Assembly (NCBI GenBank): GCA_026874595.1
Contig: CM049313.1
Coordinates: 78,130,659 to 78,194,658, forward strand
Source of the DNA: Sipunculus nudus
Lineage: Eukaryota > Annelida > Sipuncula > Golfingiida > Sipunculidae
Length of the DNA stretch: 64,000 nt
Direction of reading: 5' to 3'
Within the stretch, counting starts at the first letter, position 1. Each line of letters opens with the position of its first letter. The notes below the pieces were generated by a model. The model was not told the origin of the DNA. It did not search any database and saw only the letters and a program-made list of their open reading frames with translations. Positions 1 to 9,983 of this stretch are shown one piece after another. Made by a program: the position numbers and the translations under genes.

Positions 1-120
1 GGGAGAAGACCACCGACCTTGGACGGGCAACTAAAGCCCACTCCCATAGCCACAGCGAGGATCAAACCCGGGTCGTCTGCGGAGAGAGCCGAGCGTTCTA
101 CCCCTCGAATGTCCAGGCCT
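1..120 (-). repeat. tRNA-derived SINE, truncated by the window start
   Basis: On the minus strand this segment has an internal RNA polymerase III promoter layout. An A-box-like sequence (tagaacgctcgg) lies at about 89-100 and a B-box-like sequence (ggtttgatcc) at 59-68, with tRNA-like spacing. The B box is close to the consensus GGTTCRANNCC; the A box is weaker. Downstream, toward base 1, the SINE body contains 'ggtcggtggtcttctccc', which resembles a conserved central SINE domain I recall from mollusc and cnidarian SINEs (from memory, not verified). The 3' end of the element lies outside the window. A degenerate tRNA pseudogene is the alternative; the non-tRNA body argues for a SINE. Confidence 0.5.
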
Positions 121-985
121 AAGGTCCAGACTCAGATTATACTCTATAGTTTTGGGTTATGGTATTACCGAAAACTGAAAGAGTTAAGGGTAATCAATTA
201 TGTTCTTTAGCATTGTACACAGGACATTAAAATCATACATGCTAATTTAAGATAAACAAATTAGCATTTACGAAAAATGAAGTGATTTGATGTAAGTCTT
301 TTCAACAGCTTCTCCTGGGACTATATTACAAGCCACAACAAACTTTTGTGTCCAGCAAATGTATTTCACCAAATGCAGCTAAACTCGGGACTCTATGATT
401 AAAAGATCTTGTCAAATTCCTTTCGTTTATATATGTGTTAATTTACAGTAAAGGTGTTGTTTAATGCTATGCAGGACCAATACGCTGTTTCTGTGAGGTG
501 AATTCCAGATTAATATTATGCATCATTTTGCTGGGTACCAACAGCCGTATTGCGTGTAAATGTGAAAAAAAAAAACAAGAAAGATGTACAACAACAAAAG
601 TCGAGGTGAAAATAAGACTTCATTTAACAGGGTCGGAACAGGATAAGGACATCTTTCCAGCCAGAAGTCAATTTCCACCATAACGTTTACTGTACACTTT
701 GTGTAAACTACCATGCCTCAATACTAATAAGCACCGGGGCCGGACCAGAAAAAAATAAGAGTTCATTTGCTTGATGGCTGCACTTAAGAACACTGTACAG
801 GTGTACTAATAACGTTACAGTGACATAAACATTTTCAGCAACCAACACCGGCGAAAGATTAACTAAGATAAATCTGATGTTGATGTATTGGTATGTTCTC
901 GGATGCCTGAAGATGATCATTAGTGCCTTGCACAAACTTGAACAATTAGCTTTATGTCATTGACTTCATGGCAACACAACATTTA

Positions 986-1404
986 TTGCCTCCACCAAGG
1001 GGGAATGCGTTCGTCCCTAATTGTGGGCGTGTGTGTTTGTGTGCGTTTGTATGTTTGTGTGCGTGTTTATGTGTTTGTTCACAACACAATTAGGAACGAA
1101 ATCTCAGGCCATTTCGGAAATAGGCCAATGAAGAAACGATTAGATTATTGTGTGGATCCGGATCATGATTCGGATTCAGGAACGTCATCAAGGAATATAT
1201 ACAAAAAAAGAGTCACTTATGCACGAAGGAACCTGGGAATATGGGCCGAATATAGGTAAATGCAAACGCATGGCAGAGGCTTGCATTCCTTAGAATGCAG
1301 ATTTCTAGTTTCATTTGATTTCATTGGTCAGTCCGAGATAACATTAATTAAACGTATCAGTATGTAAACATGCATTACGCATGTGTACCGACAGTTTCCA
1401 GGTA
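986..1404 (+). repeat. Dispersed repeat family A, copy 1
   Basis: The copy starts at 'tgcctccaccaagg', runs through a TG/TTTG-rich stretch (1025-1080), then 'aggccaatgaagaa', a 'ggatccggatcatgattcgg' block, and a 3' part with 'ggcagaggcttgcattcc'. About 70-80% of positions (by eye) match copy 2 at 4117-4505 in the same order, and an inverted copy lies at 60140-60470. Similar sequences (cctccgccaagg, ccggatcc, ggcggaggtttgcac) are known to me from many aquatic animal genomes as a short non-autonomous element; that identification is from memory. A 101-codon open frame overlapping it (954-1259) is a by-product of the repeat. Confidence 0.6.
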
Positions 1405-2992
1405 TAGATTAGTATAGACTAGTATCAATTTCTATCATATTAGTAACAAGAACAGTTTCCTTTGCTTTTTGGGACCAGTGAAGTAGACCAAACTTTCAGC
1501 ACATAGGTAATTTTGTTTTAACTACTTTTCGTGTAATGTCTTGACATAAACATTCACCTCAAAATTAAATTCATCAGATCTTGCTCATCAACGGTGTCGA
1601 TGTTCAGAGACAAACTGAACTTCCGTATTTGTTCTGTTGCATTCTGCTTATGGTTAGTGCTTGATAGTAACTGTCTGTGGCGTTAAGGCTTTTTTGGGGG
1701 AAAACGGGAACGGACAGGTGCACTTAGTTTTATTCAAACTGCAGCGTGTCAGGAGAGCGACGAGATTGGTATGTTTCGAACAGGCAAGACAATGAGACAC
1801 CCGACACTTCCTTTTCCAGGGAGAAGACTGTGGCCCTCTGGTAAACATTATTAACCTGTCTTCTCCTCATGTCAACCCTTAAAGCCACAGGTCTTTGGCA
1901 GATGCAAAAAACAAACATTGGTTCCCTCAACATGTTTCTGTCTTGAAAAAATCAAACAGTAACTCTAGTTAAACGCTGACTTTTTCATATTTATTTTTGC
2001 AGAAAAAGGGTCGAGGTTCCCAGTGAAAAGGAAATAAAAAATATGCATGCTGCAGGACAAGAATCAATCAGATTTGATTTGGCATGTATTTCACAATAAT
2101 CCAACTATTCTCTGTTTCTTAACTGTTTTCTAAGGTTACTCGATCCCCCGGAGGCACACGGCTTCTGTTGAATTTTTTTCGTCAAACCATTTCTAGGGCT
2201 TTTAAATAGAATTAGTTTACACATTTCACTGTTACAGTGTTTTAATATTTTACTGATTAAATGGTCATTTGCGCGAAAGTAAAAAAACCCTGAATTTTAC
2301 TAAAATTGCGCAGTAGAGCAGGAATAGGGCTACATTGGGTCCGCACTATCCTCTGGTTTCACACCTGTAACTGAGTCTTCCCTGCCCCAGTGCCGACCCT
2401 TCGAACAAATTGACTCAGAAGATTTGCGTAATAATGCAAATAGACAAACGAAAAAAAACACAGACAAGGACAAAAATATAACCTCCATTCGTAAATGTAA
2501 CAAAAGACACAGTATTGCTTCAAGACGACTTTGATAACATAATTCAGGTTGAGATTAGGAATCTCCACCAGACTTGCTATTCCTTCAAATATCCGGTCTG
2601 TCTCGCTTAATATCTCTGACATTTTAATATCGCTGATAATGTAAGGTCTGGCAGGGTAATGTATTATAACGTGAAGTTCCATGTCCGGCAACCCCAGGCC
2701 GTGATCTCTCCATCAGGTAGATTGAATTCCTGGAAACCGAGAACTGTGTCACAGTCGCAAAAATATAGGTATCATAATGCTTACTGCTGTTTTAGAAGGA
2801 TCTTTAAATAGTGCCGGTAATGTCAAACAGTCTTGAACATGGAAATATTCCATTGAGATAAAGCGGTTTATTCTAAAATGTCATTGTATGATTTTCTGAA
2901 CATCCTGATCCTTTCTCCAATTACTACCTTCACTCAGGTAAATTTCAGGTGTTGACCTCAATTGCGTATACTGAATATGAATTATATATGTT
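1405..2992. other. No gene recognised; AT-rich sequence
   Basis: There is no recognisable coding region, RNA gene or repeat family. A 110-codon open frame on the minus strand (2359-2691) has no convincing splice sites and no recognisable domain. The stretch is interrupted by short homopolymers only. Confidence 0.4.
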
Positions 2993-3053
2993 TATAATAT
3001 ATATATATATATATATCGTGTTAGTCTGTAGTAGTGTATATATATATATATAT
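2993..3053. repeat. Interrupted (TA)n microsatellite
   Basis: Two TA dinucleotide tracts (about 2993-3016 and 3037-3053) flank 21 bases of unique sequence. Each tract is self-complementary, so length polymorphism and cruciform potential are expected. Confidence 0.9.
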
Positions 3054-4116
3054 GGTCCCTGGCTTCTCTTCGCTACGGCCTAGACGGATGATTTTGATTC
3101 CAAGGTCCAGTGGACTAGTCGGACCCCTGAAATACGGTGAAATAGGAATAATATCTTAAACGCAGCAGTAAAAGCTTGACATTGACGAAGATTCCTAAGA
3201 AAAATGTAATTCGAGAATTCAGCGGAGATCAATGAAAAAAGTGTCACCTCGAGTAGAAGGAGGTGATATTTTCTTTTCAGGTAAACGATAGGGAAATGTA
3301 GGCAAATGCTTTGGAAATTTTATATACTTTATGCCAAGAACAAATATGTTATCAAAGTGCGAGCGACTTCCAGAAGTCCATTTTGAACAGGAGCTTTACC
3401 TGTCCCACGCTCCTCCATGGATGTGGACTTGGGCTGAACGTCTCCTCGACGGAGATGGACCCAGATCGAACGATACCTGGTGTGATCCTGCATTACCATA
3501 CACTGTGGTCATTGCATATTTAATCGTCAGTCAGGAAACACGTGTAGTAGACAACATTTAGATTGTCAGTTACTGTTAGAAAGTCAACCTCCGAGCTGTC
3601 ATTAAGAGATGCTTAATCAAACACATTGCGACTTATTTTTCAAAATCTGAAGATGTTTAAATGAAAAATATTATACATTTTCATTGAAGATTCGCCGCAT
3701 TTAAGTTGAGTAGACCTAAATCAGTTTTAAAACAACGATGTATGACATGACGGTGGTATTTATTTTAATATACCTAGGCAATTTGATACGGGTACCAATA
3801 CACAAACAAAACATGTTCTTGTCTCATACATTTACAAAACCCTGTATAGTTTATCGATGAACAAATCTGCTCGGATTTAGACCCCCAAGGATGATAGCGA
3901 GCGAGTGTAAAGTCATGGGAGCTTGGTCAGTTCAGAAAAGATCTTTATGGTAAAAAGGTCCTTCATCCTTGACTTACCGTTCAAACCACGGACGTCAGTG
4001 CATGATCAATGACGCACCCACGCAGGTCATGTCGGGACCTCTCTGTCGACTGCTTAGAGGGTCTATCAGAAATAGAACGGGCCGTTCCAGGTCGTAATTT
4101 GTGACCTCTGACCCCC
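3054..4116. other. No gene recognised
   Basis: Unique sequence with no clear feature. A tryptophan-rich open frame at 3331-3561 was examined as a possible exon, but it lacks a polypyrimidine tract/AG before it and a GTRAGT-type donor after it, and no domain was recognised. Confidence 0.35.
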
Positions 4117-4505
4117 CCACCAGGAGCCTATGCGTTCATCCATGTTTGTGTGTGTTATGTGTTTGTTCACGACGTAACTCATGCAATCGTCAATCGTCAA
4201 TCTCATGAAATCGTCACGGCTTTCGGGAATGGGCCAATGAAGAACCGATAAAATCTTCGTGTGGATGCGGCTCGTGATCCGGATTCAGGATCGTCATCAG
4301 GGAATATTTACAAATGAAAATCAATTATGAAAAAAAAATTAAACCTGGGAATATGGGCCTAATAGGTAAATGCAAACACATGGCAGATGTTTGCATTCTT
4401 TAGAATGCAGATAACGAGGTTTATTTGATTTCATGGGTCAGTCCGAGATCACATTATAATTAAACGCATAGGTTGGTTCACATGCATTACGCATGTGCAC
4501 CGAAT
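4117..4505 (+). repeat. Dispersed repeat family A, copy 2
   Basis: This copy is collinear with 986-1404 on the same strand, from 'ccaccaggagcctatgcgtt' to 'catgcattacgcatgtgcac'. Shared landmarks are the TG-rich stretch, 'gggccaatgaagaa', the 'gatccggattcagga' block, 'ggtaaatgcaaac', 'ttagaatgcag' and the palindromic 'tgcattacgcatg' end. The homology with copy 1 continues about 90 bases past the usual 'tgcattc' terminus, so the repeat unit is longer than the short version I recall from other animals, or the two copies share a larger duplicated segment. Confidence 0.6.
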
Positions 4506-4549
4506 TAGTAAAAGAGCATCCCACTGTTCCCAAAATAAGGACCCTCTCA

Positions 4550-4660
4550 CCTGGCAGGGGCTTGCATTCCTTTGGATGCAGATTTTAAGTTTCTGTTTGT
4601 TATTGACTCCAGAAATATTACTATATAAGGCATATCCATGTTTTACGCGTGTTACCTGCC
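4550..4660 (+). repeat. Partial extra copy of the 3' end of family A
   Basis: Just 45 bases after copy 2, the 3' block recurs: 'ctggcaggggcttgcattcc', 'ttggatgcagattttaagttt', a T-rich stretch, then 'catgttttacgcgtg'. It matches copy 1 (1271-1385) better than the adjacent copy 2, which suggests a nested or partial duplication. Confidence 0.45.
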
Positions 4661-4716
4661 CATGCAGATATTCTAAGTATTATATTCTGTGATTAGATCA
4701 ATACCATACGTATATG

Positions 4717-5162
4717 GTACATACTGTGTTTGCCTTTATGTTCGCGAGAGTTTTAATTTCGCGATATTCGCGAATGGGAAATAATCGCCAAAATGACACC
4801 CTCGGGAATAATTGGCCAATTGAGTATGTCATTCTTATAAAGTGTAGCCAATACTTGTATGGGAATAGGATAGAAAAGTGAGAAATCTTAATATAAATTA
4901 CATCCATGCAGGTATAGGGAAAACAATCCCTTAAATTTGAACTAAAGAACCTGTGCAGTGTGTACGGGCCCCTCCTTATATGAGAAGAACATCACAAGCT
5001 CATGAATTATTCACAATTTATAATAATCACAGGAATGGCTTTACCAAAGATTTGATATAGGTTCTAATGAGATCGCGAAAATTATACCCTCGCGAAACAT
5101 TAAAAATGGAGAAATCGCGAAATTTCAACCTCGCGAACATAAAGCCAACCACAGTATATAAT
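4717..5162. mobile_element. Inverted-repeat MITE-like element with 'tcgcga' arms
   Basis: The left arm (about 4722-4785: 'tactgtgtttgcctttatg', 'ttcgcgag', 'aatttcgcga') is the imperfect reverse complement of the right arm (about 5105-5160: 'tcgcgaaatttcaacc', 'tcgcgaacataaagcc', 'acagtata'). Arms of about 50-60 bp enclose an AT-rich centre with no open frame. The size (about 445 bp) and fold-back form fit a non-autonomous DNA transposon. Target duplications are not clear, so the ends are approximate. A single hairpin-rich sequence of other origin remains possible. Confidence 0.5.
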
Positions 5163-6514
5163 CATGATCATGTGTCATGTTCATTTTTTTCCATTTACTT
5201 TAAGAAATCCGTAGGTTTGGGAATCTCTCTTGTTGGTGTTAATACCCATTAAGTTTCATGTTTACTGTTCTTTTATTTATTCATTATTCTGGAATTTTTT
5301 TTTTTGATAAGTAGACATGTTATTCTTTTTCTATTGTACACACTGTGTGTATGACATTTACGATGGTGATGAGTATAAACATGTATTGAAAAATATAAAA
5401 TATAAATTTAAAAAATGAATCAACTGTAGGAAATTTTTTTTGCACAACAACATATCAAATTAACCCGTTTATAAGGAAGAGTTTTTTTTCGAGGAATCTG
5501 TAGTTGACGGTTCTTCTGAAGAAGTATTTATATTGTCACCAAACGGATGAGAGCCAGTCGCATTTGTTGGCTTTAAAATAACACGTGGATGTTGTTTGTA
5601 ACACTCCTGCAGACACTTAGCATTTTTTGTAGTCTTGTGTATTTTAACTATAGTCATCAGCTGTCAAAACAATGTCTCAAGGCCAACTTGATATCGTATG
5701 GAAAGAGGAAATATAAGAATAAATGAACGTTTGATGGCCACGCTGCTGTTTGTTGCTGTTAATTGAACGCCCATTCTTGTGTGTGTGACGTTTCGTGCAG
5801 GACGTTTTGCCTTGGCCTGCTGGCTCTATCCAATTATCTTATATTGATCAGATATAAGGATCAGATAATAACCGACTTCAAAGGCTTTGTGAAGTTATAA
5901 AATACAGAACTGTGACATCTTATTTTGCGCTGACTAGAGCCTTTAGGCAAAATTATGAACAGGACGCTGAGGGTAGTGATTTTATCCATTAGTGTAATAG
6001 GATAGGAAACCATGGCTCCAGATTCGCCAGAAAAAAACCGGAATGGAACATCATTCCCAGCAGAAAAATATAAGTGCACATGTACTAATTCGGGAGGGGC
6101 TTCATTTTGAAATAAACTTTACAAACTGCAATGGTAAGTATTTAAATGTAAAGCTCTGGCTTTATTTGAGAGTCCTATTAACGGTGGACCCTGGTGGTTT
6201 TACTATTGGTATACTGGTGAATATAGGTTTCCCTGATCATGGGGAGTGAGGCTGCACACCCTGCATCATTTCTCCTTCAGTGCCTCCTGTACCAAATGAC
6301 CACTTATCGCACCGCAGGGTGACGGATGAAAAGACTAGCTCCCCTGGCGGAAATAATCGTCCCGGTAACCTACCCTTGACTGGAAGCAGGGAGTTGATAC
6401 AAGTAAGCACTAGTCCAGTCTGATCCCCAAGGAACTAGGTAGGGAGACAGAGAACACGCTGAAACAGGTAGGTAACTGTGTCTAGAGTAATTTCCAATAC
6501 TGAAAAGGGAGTCA
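5163..6514. other. No gene recognised
   Basis: AT-rich sequence with several short T homopolymers. No open frame with recognisable content, RNA gene or repeat was found. Confidence 0.35.
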
Positions 6515-6520
6515 AATATC

Positions 6521-6575
6521 TACGGTGGCTGATTTAGGACACAGAAAAAAAAATATTTATCTCGTGATCTCGAGA
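6521..6575 (+). repeat. Left terminal inverted repeat
   Basis: This 55-bp arm begins 'tacggtggct', continues through 'gatttaggacacag', an A9 run and 'tatttatctcgtgatctcg', and pairs with 9923-9977 with a single mismatch at position 9 (c versus a). Such near-identity suggests recent mobility or arm homogenisation. Confidence 0.8.
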
Positions 6576-6584
6576 AATCAATTG

Positions 6585-6714
6585 TAGGAAGCAAAAAAAA
6601 AAAATTTTAGGAAGCAAAAAAAAAAAAAAAATTTAGGAAGCAAAAAAAAAATTTTTAGGAAGCAAAAAAAAAATTTAGGAAGCAAAAAAAAAATTTTAGG
6701 AAGCAAAAAAAAAA
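6585..6714 (+). repeat. Left subterminal array of 'taggaagc' + A-tract units
   Basis: About six units of 20-26 bp, each 'ttttaggaagc' followed by 9-16 A, differing in A-tract length. The right end carries about ten inverted units. Subterminal short repeats are often transposase binding sites in DNA transposons; that role is inferred here. Confidence 0.75.
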
Positions 6715-7349
6715 TCTCCAGAAAAAATGTCACACTCGTACGAACCATACGAAGCTGATTTGACATAAAACAAAGCAACCTTATGGGGACAGTATACGTT
6801 AAGAGTGCTTACTATTGCAATTATAAAACAAAGACCATGTATACTGTGTTTAACTGAACGGTAATACAAAATAATTAATTTAAAATCAATCAAGTTTTTA
6901 TATCCCCTGAGATAAGGCGAGTTGAAGAAAAGTTCAATATAAATTCAATATTTAATTATTCATATCCGTAAGGAAGATGTCAAAGCCTAAAGAATCTGAA
7001 ACATTCTACCTGAACGGCGGATTCGGAGCCATGTCTGTTAAATCACTCAAATAGAAATGTTTAGGTCTGCATGCATGCATTGTGGGTACCTTATTATTTT
7101 AAGAATACAAACAAATATGAGCTTCTTATAGAAACACGCTTTTTGTACAATTTCTTTCAGCTTTTGTTTTATTGAAATGGTGTGTTGTTTTATGGAACAT
7201 GTATTAGACCATCATAAATTAAAATATGCTTAAACTGATTACTGTGTTTTAGGGTAGGTACGCTGGGGGGGGGGGGGGGGTCGGGGAGGGGCGTTGCTTC
7301 AACCCTTAAAGCCCAAGTCTTGATCCACTATAGCTCTTACTATAGCTCA

Positions 7350-7389
7350 GATTAATACGCGACGCCGGAGATCCTTGTTCTCCTGTACG
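7350..7389 (+). promoter_or_regulatory. Internal inverted block, left (likely 5' leader of left relic gene)
   Basis: About 39 bp matching the reverse complement of 9056-9094 with few differences; the shared core is 'ccggagatcc' plus 'ctcctgta', after 'taatacgcg' or 'aatacgcg'. Each copy lies 85-95 bases before an 'atggccgac' start on the corresponding strand (7472 plus; 9003 minus). It therefore looks like a shared 5' untranslated or promoter segment for two convergent transcripts; function is inferred from position only. Confidence 0.4.
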
Positions 7390-7514
7390 GGAGATAAAAT
7401 ATCACCTCTTTTGCAGGCGATTACCGGCAGGTGCGCCACTGTCGCAGCAGTCAGTGGGGGCAAAAACAAAAATGGCCGACGCTTAGTTTGTCTAGTCAGA
7501 CTGACGCAGAGAAA

Positions 7515-7549
7515 ATGCCAGGATACCACTGCTGTGCGTACAATTGTAC
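7515..7549 (+). pseudogene. First-exon relic resembling the start of a THAP zinc finger
   Basis: The ATG at 7515 opens MPGYHCCAYNCT, where the codon for T is cut after two bases by 'gtaata', a plausible splice donor (GT at 7550-7551). THAP domains typically begin MP plus a few residues, then Cys-x4-Cys (as in CSAYGC of THAP1); here it is CCAYNC. THAP domains are zinc-binding DNA-binding modules of several animal transposases and host factors. The remaining conserved residues (C-x2-H, AVPTIF box) would lie in later exons, and none was found; the downstream sequence becomes microsatellite. A short upstream frame (7472-7486, MADA) precedes it. With only 11 complete codons this is suggestive, not proven. 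Confidence 0.35.
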
Positions 7550-7854
7550 GTAATATAGCCGAAACATGAAGAATCTAGAAAATTACCCGTATATGAAATA
7601 TTATTCATGCGACCTGACATTGAATGGCAACATCACAGAAACCTCTTGCGTGGGGAGAGAATAAACACTAACGATAAAATTAAGAAATTTACCTTTTGAA
7701 TAAAAATAATTTGTAAGAATTCTTGTACATATAGGTTATGTTGATGATATAACATATACTTAATATTATAATAAATTACATTATCTTATGAGATGATGAC
7801 AACATAAACCAGTAAAGTTGGCTTTTACCGAAATAATATATATCTTCTACTAGT

Positions 7855-7872
7855 ATAAATATATAAATATAT

Positions 7873-7917
<45 letters not shown>

Positions 7918-8600
7918 TATATACTTATTGTATATATATATATGAATATATACTTATTGGTTGTCCAAATTTTTTTAAAATTATATAATGTAAATTATTT
8001 TTATATAAATAATACAATATATAAAATGTTACATTTCGAGATTGGGAAAAGGAAGGTTAAAGATAATTCTACTGGTCGGTTACAATACTAAATATTTTTG
8101 TGTCAAAGTACAATATATAAAAGTATATATTGATATAATATGAATTACATTAACATGTGTGTATGTGTGAGTTATATTTAAGCAGATGCATGTGGCTCTG
8201 AGCCTGTGTGTGTTATCATACAGATAAATATATGAGATATATACACGTGTTTATCGTAATGTACCGTCTATATATATATGTGTGTGTGTGTGTGTGCGTG
8301 TGTGATTTGGGTGTTCATTTATGTATATACACTATACATGCATACTAATAAACAAACATATATACTTCTGAAACATTTATATAATTGAAAAAATACAAAT
8401 GCACAGAGCCACATACATCCATTTGTACATATTTGCATATAATATGAAGAATGAAAAAAAAATAAAATTTAATAATTATATATAATATAAATATATTATC
8501 ATTATATATAATATATATATAATTATAATATTTATTTATATAATACATAGGCCTATTATATATATTTTTATGTAATTATTTATATTTTAATTTATTACCA
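7855..8600. repeat. AT/TG microsatellite and simple-sequence core of the TIR element
   Basis: (TA)n tracts at about 7857-7915, 7930-7950 and 8268-8278, a (TG)n tract at 8278-8302, and almost pure A/T sequence through 8460-8600. No coding content. This probably replaced or expanded in the element's former coding interior. Confidence 0.75.
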
Positions 8601-8767
8601 TTCTTCATATCAGCCTATATATATTATATATTATATGTTAATAGACATATATGTATACATATAACAATTTGTATATAAAAGAAAGGGTATATTTCTTCAT
8701 TTTATTCAGATGTTTTGCATTTGTATTCTTTATTCATCAACCACTATATTATCCATGTACACAGAGC

Positions 8768-9003
8768 TCAAACGGAGAAGTAGTTGTTCTCTGCTGCCAG
8801 CTCCATGTACTCGCGCCGACGTTTGTCATATGCCGTGTGGATAAGTTCTGGCCCCATACGGTCCGCCTGTTGAGCAAGCCCAACAAGTTCGGCCTTTTTG
8901 TATCACGCACACTGAATTGCAGATAGGTAATTTTCAGTTGTTACGGTTTAACACTATCATCCGTGGCTGATGACGATTCTGATGCACGATTACTGTCGGC
9001 CAT
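8768..9003 (-). pseudogene. Convergent first-exon relic, lysine-rich SAP-like segment
   Basis: On the minus strand, ATG at 9003 gives MADSNRASESSSATDDSVKP and a stop at 8941. The same frame continues beyond the stop, and after one lost base in an A run near 8897 the coding-like frame resumes with KKAELVGLAQQADRMGPEL, then a basic stretch (YDKRRREYMELAAENNY) ending at a stop at 8768. The segment 'KKAELV-LAQQ' resembles the second helix of SAP-type DNA-binding motifs. The acidic-serine N terminus is common in transposon-encoded and nuclear proteins. One stop and one frameshift indicate decay, unless a small intron removes them. Its place opposite the THAP-like relic suggests two genes of one transposon. 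Confidence 0.3.
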
Positions 9004-9055
9004 ATTTGCTTTCGCCCGCAATGCTGCTGGTGCAGCAGCACTTACGCGCCTCCAC

Positions 9056-9094
9056 TACAGGAGATCGGGGATCTCCGGAGCCGCGTATTTAATC
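9056..9094 (-). promoter_or_regulatory. Internal inverted block, right (likely 5' leader of right relic gene)
   Basis: Minus-strand counterpart of 7350-7389. Between it and the start codon at 9003 is a GC-rich leader containing 'gctgctgcaccagcagc', itself a small hairpin, much richer in CpG than the surrounding AT-rich DNA. Confidence 0.4.
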
Positions 9095-9673
9095 AACCTA
9101 TCTTCATAAATGTTTTATATTCATAAATAAACGGTTTAAAACTTCGATCATCTCTCATCATGATTTTTCTTCAACAAAATGCTCTGCTTTGGTCTTAAAG
9201 TCGCTATTCACCTGCCGTATTTATAGAATCTTTGTAATACAGGCTAACTCTGCATATACATATTAAAGAAGTGAATGTAATCATAAACATAATCTAGGTA
9301 AACATAATCTATTAACCTTTCATAGAAATGAGCCAATGCCATGGGTAAAGGCGGTGTCTTTGTCTATATCCACGTTTTTTATAACATTGGTCGGGGGGGG
9401 GGGGGGGTGCAAAAATTGCCACCGATCGTAATAGAAAGACGCCCGGCAGAAACATCTGGCTTCAATTCAGAGAGATTACAGATTTTTGTAAATGACAAAT
9501 ACTGCATTGCTTTACATGCTCTAATGAATATCAACTAGTGATCTTTCAATAACTCGGTTACATGTTTTTATCTGTATGTTAAAACTTGCTCAAGTGCCTT
9601 GTATACAAGTAGCCTTTAGATTAAATGTTTATACGTCAAAGTGGCGTTATAAGACCCATTCCCAGCTGGGGTT

Positions 9674-9892
9674 TTTTCCTAAATTTTTTTTTTTTTGCTT
9701 CCTAATTTTTTTTTTTTTTTTTGCTTCCTAAAATTTTTTTTCGCTTCCTAAAAATTTTTTTTTTGCTTCATAAAATTATATTTTATGCTTCCTAACATTT
9801 TTTTTTTTGCTTCCTAAATTTTTTTTTTTTCTTTCTAAAATTTTTTTTTTCTTCCTAAAATTTTTTTTTTTGCTTCCTAAAATTTTTTTTGC
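9674..9892 (-). repeat. Right subterminal array of 'gcttccta' + T-tract units
   Basis: About ten units of 'gcttcctaaa' alternating with T tracts, the inverted counterpart of 6585-6714. Several units are degenerate ('gcttcataaaattata', 'tctttctaaaa'). This arm is longer than the left one, consistent with slippage or unequal exchange after insertion. Confidence 0.75.
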
Positions 9893-9922
9893 GAAATTCT
9901 ATGTCGAGATCTCGAGATGTTA

Positions 9923-9977
9923 TCTCGAGATCACGAGATAAATATTTTTTTTTCTGTGTCCTAAATCATCCACCGTA
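9923..9977 (-). repeat. Right terminal inverted repeat
   Basis: Reverse complement of 6521-6575 with one mismatch. It is followed directly by the second copy of the target duplication 'aatatc'. Just inside it is an extra palindromic block 'cgagatctcgag' (9905-9916) that is missing from the left arm. Confidence 0.8.
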
Positions 9978-9983
9978 AATATC

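Larger units (their letters stand above)
6521..9977. mobile_element. 3.46-kb TIR transposon-like element with 6-bp target duplication
   Basis: The element is bounded by 55-bp terminal inverted repeats (6521-6575 and 9923-9977) that begin 'tacggtgg' and differ at one base. It is flanked by the exact direct duplication 'aatatc' (6515-6520 and 9978-9983), as expected from transposition. Inside each end is a homologous inverted array of 'taggaagc' plus A-tract units (6585-6714; 9674-9892). Further in lie two GC-richer islands facing each other: 7350-7550 (plus) and 8768-9094 (minus). Each has a short inverted block upstream of 'atggccgac', followed by coding-like sequence. The middle (about 7600-8760) is TA/TG microsatellite. 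No transposase domain is present, so this is a non-autonomous or gutted copy. A 6-bp duplication and a 'TA' start are compatible with IS3EU-like elements; Polinton also makes 6-bp duplications but usually starts 'AG'. The superfamily is unassigned. Confidence 0.7.

Noticed and set aside
2359-2691. 110-codon minus-strand frame as a possible exon.
   Set aside because: No polypyrimidine/AG acceptor or GT donor in consistent positions and no recognisable domain.
3331-3561. 76-codon frame rich in Trp, Pro and acidic residues.
   Set aside because: Looks protein-like by composition, but the splice signals are poor and an overlapping frame (3311-3523) is equally open.
6585-6714. Poly(A)-like tract as a LINE/SINE 3' tail.
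   Set aside because: It is a regular array of 'taggaagc' plus A units with an inverted counterpart at 9674-9892, not a retrotransposon tail.
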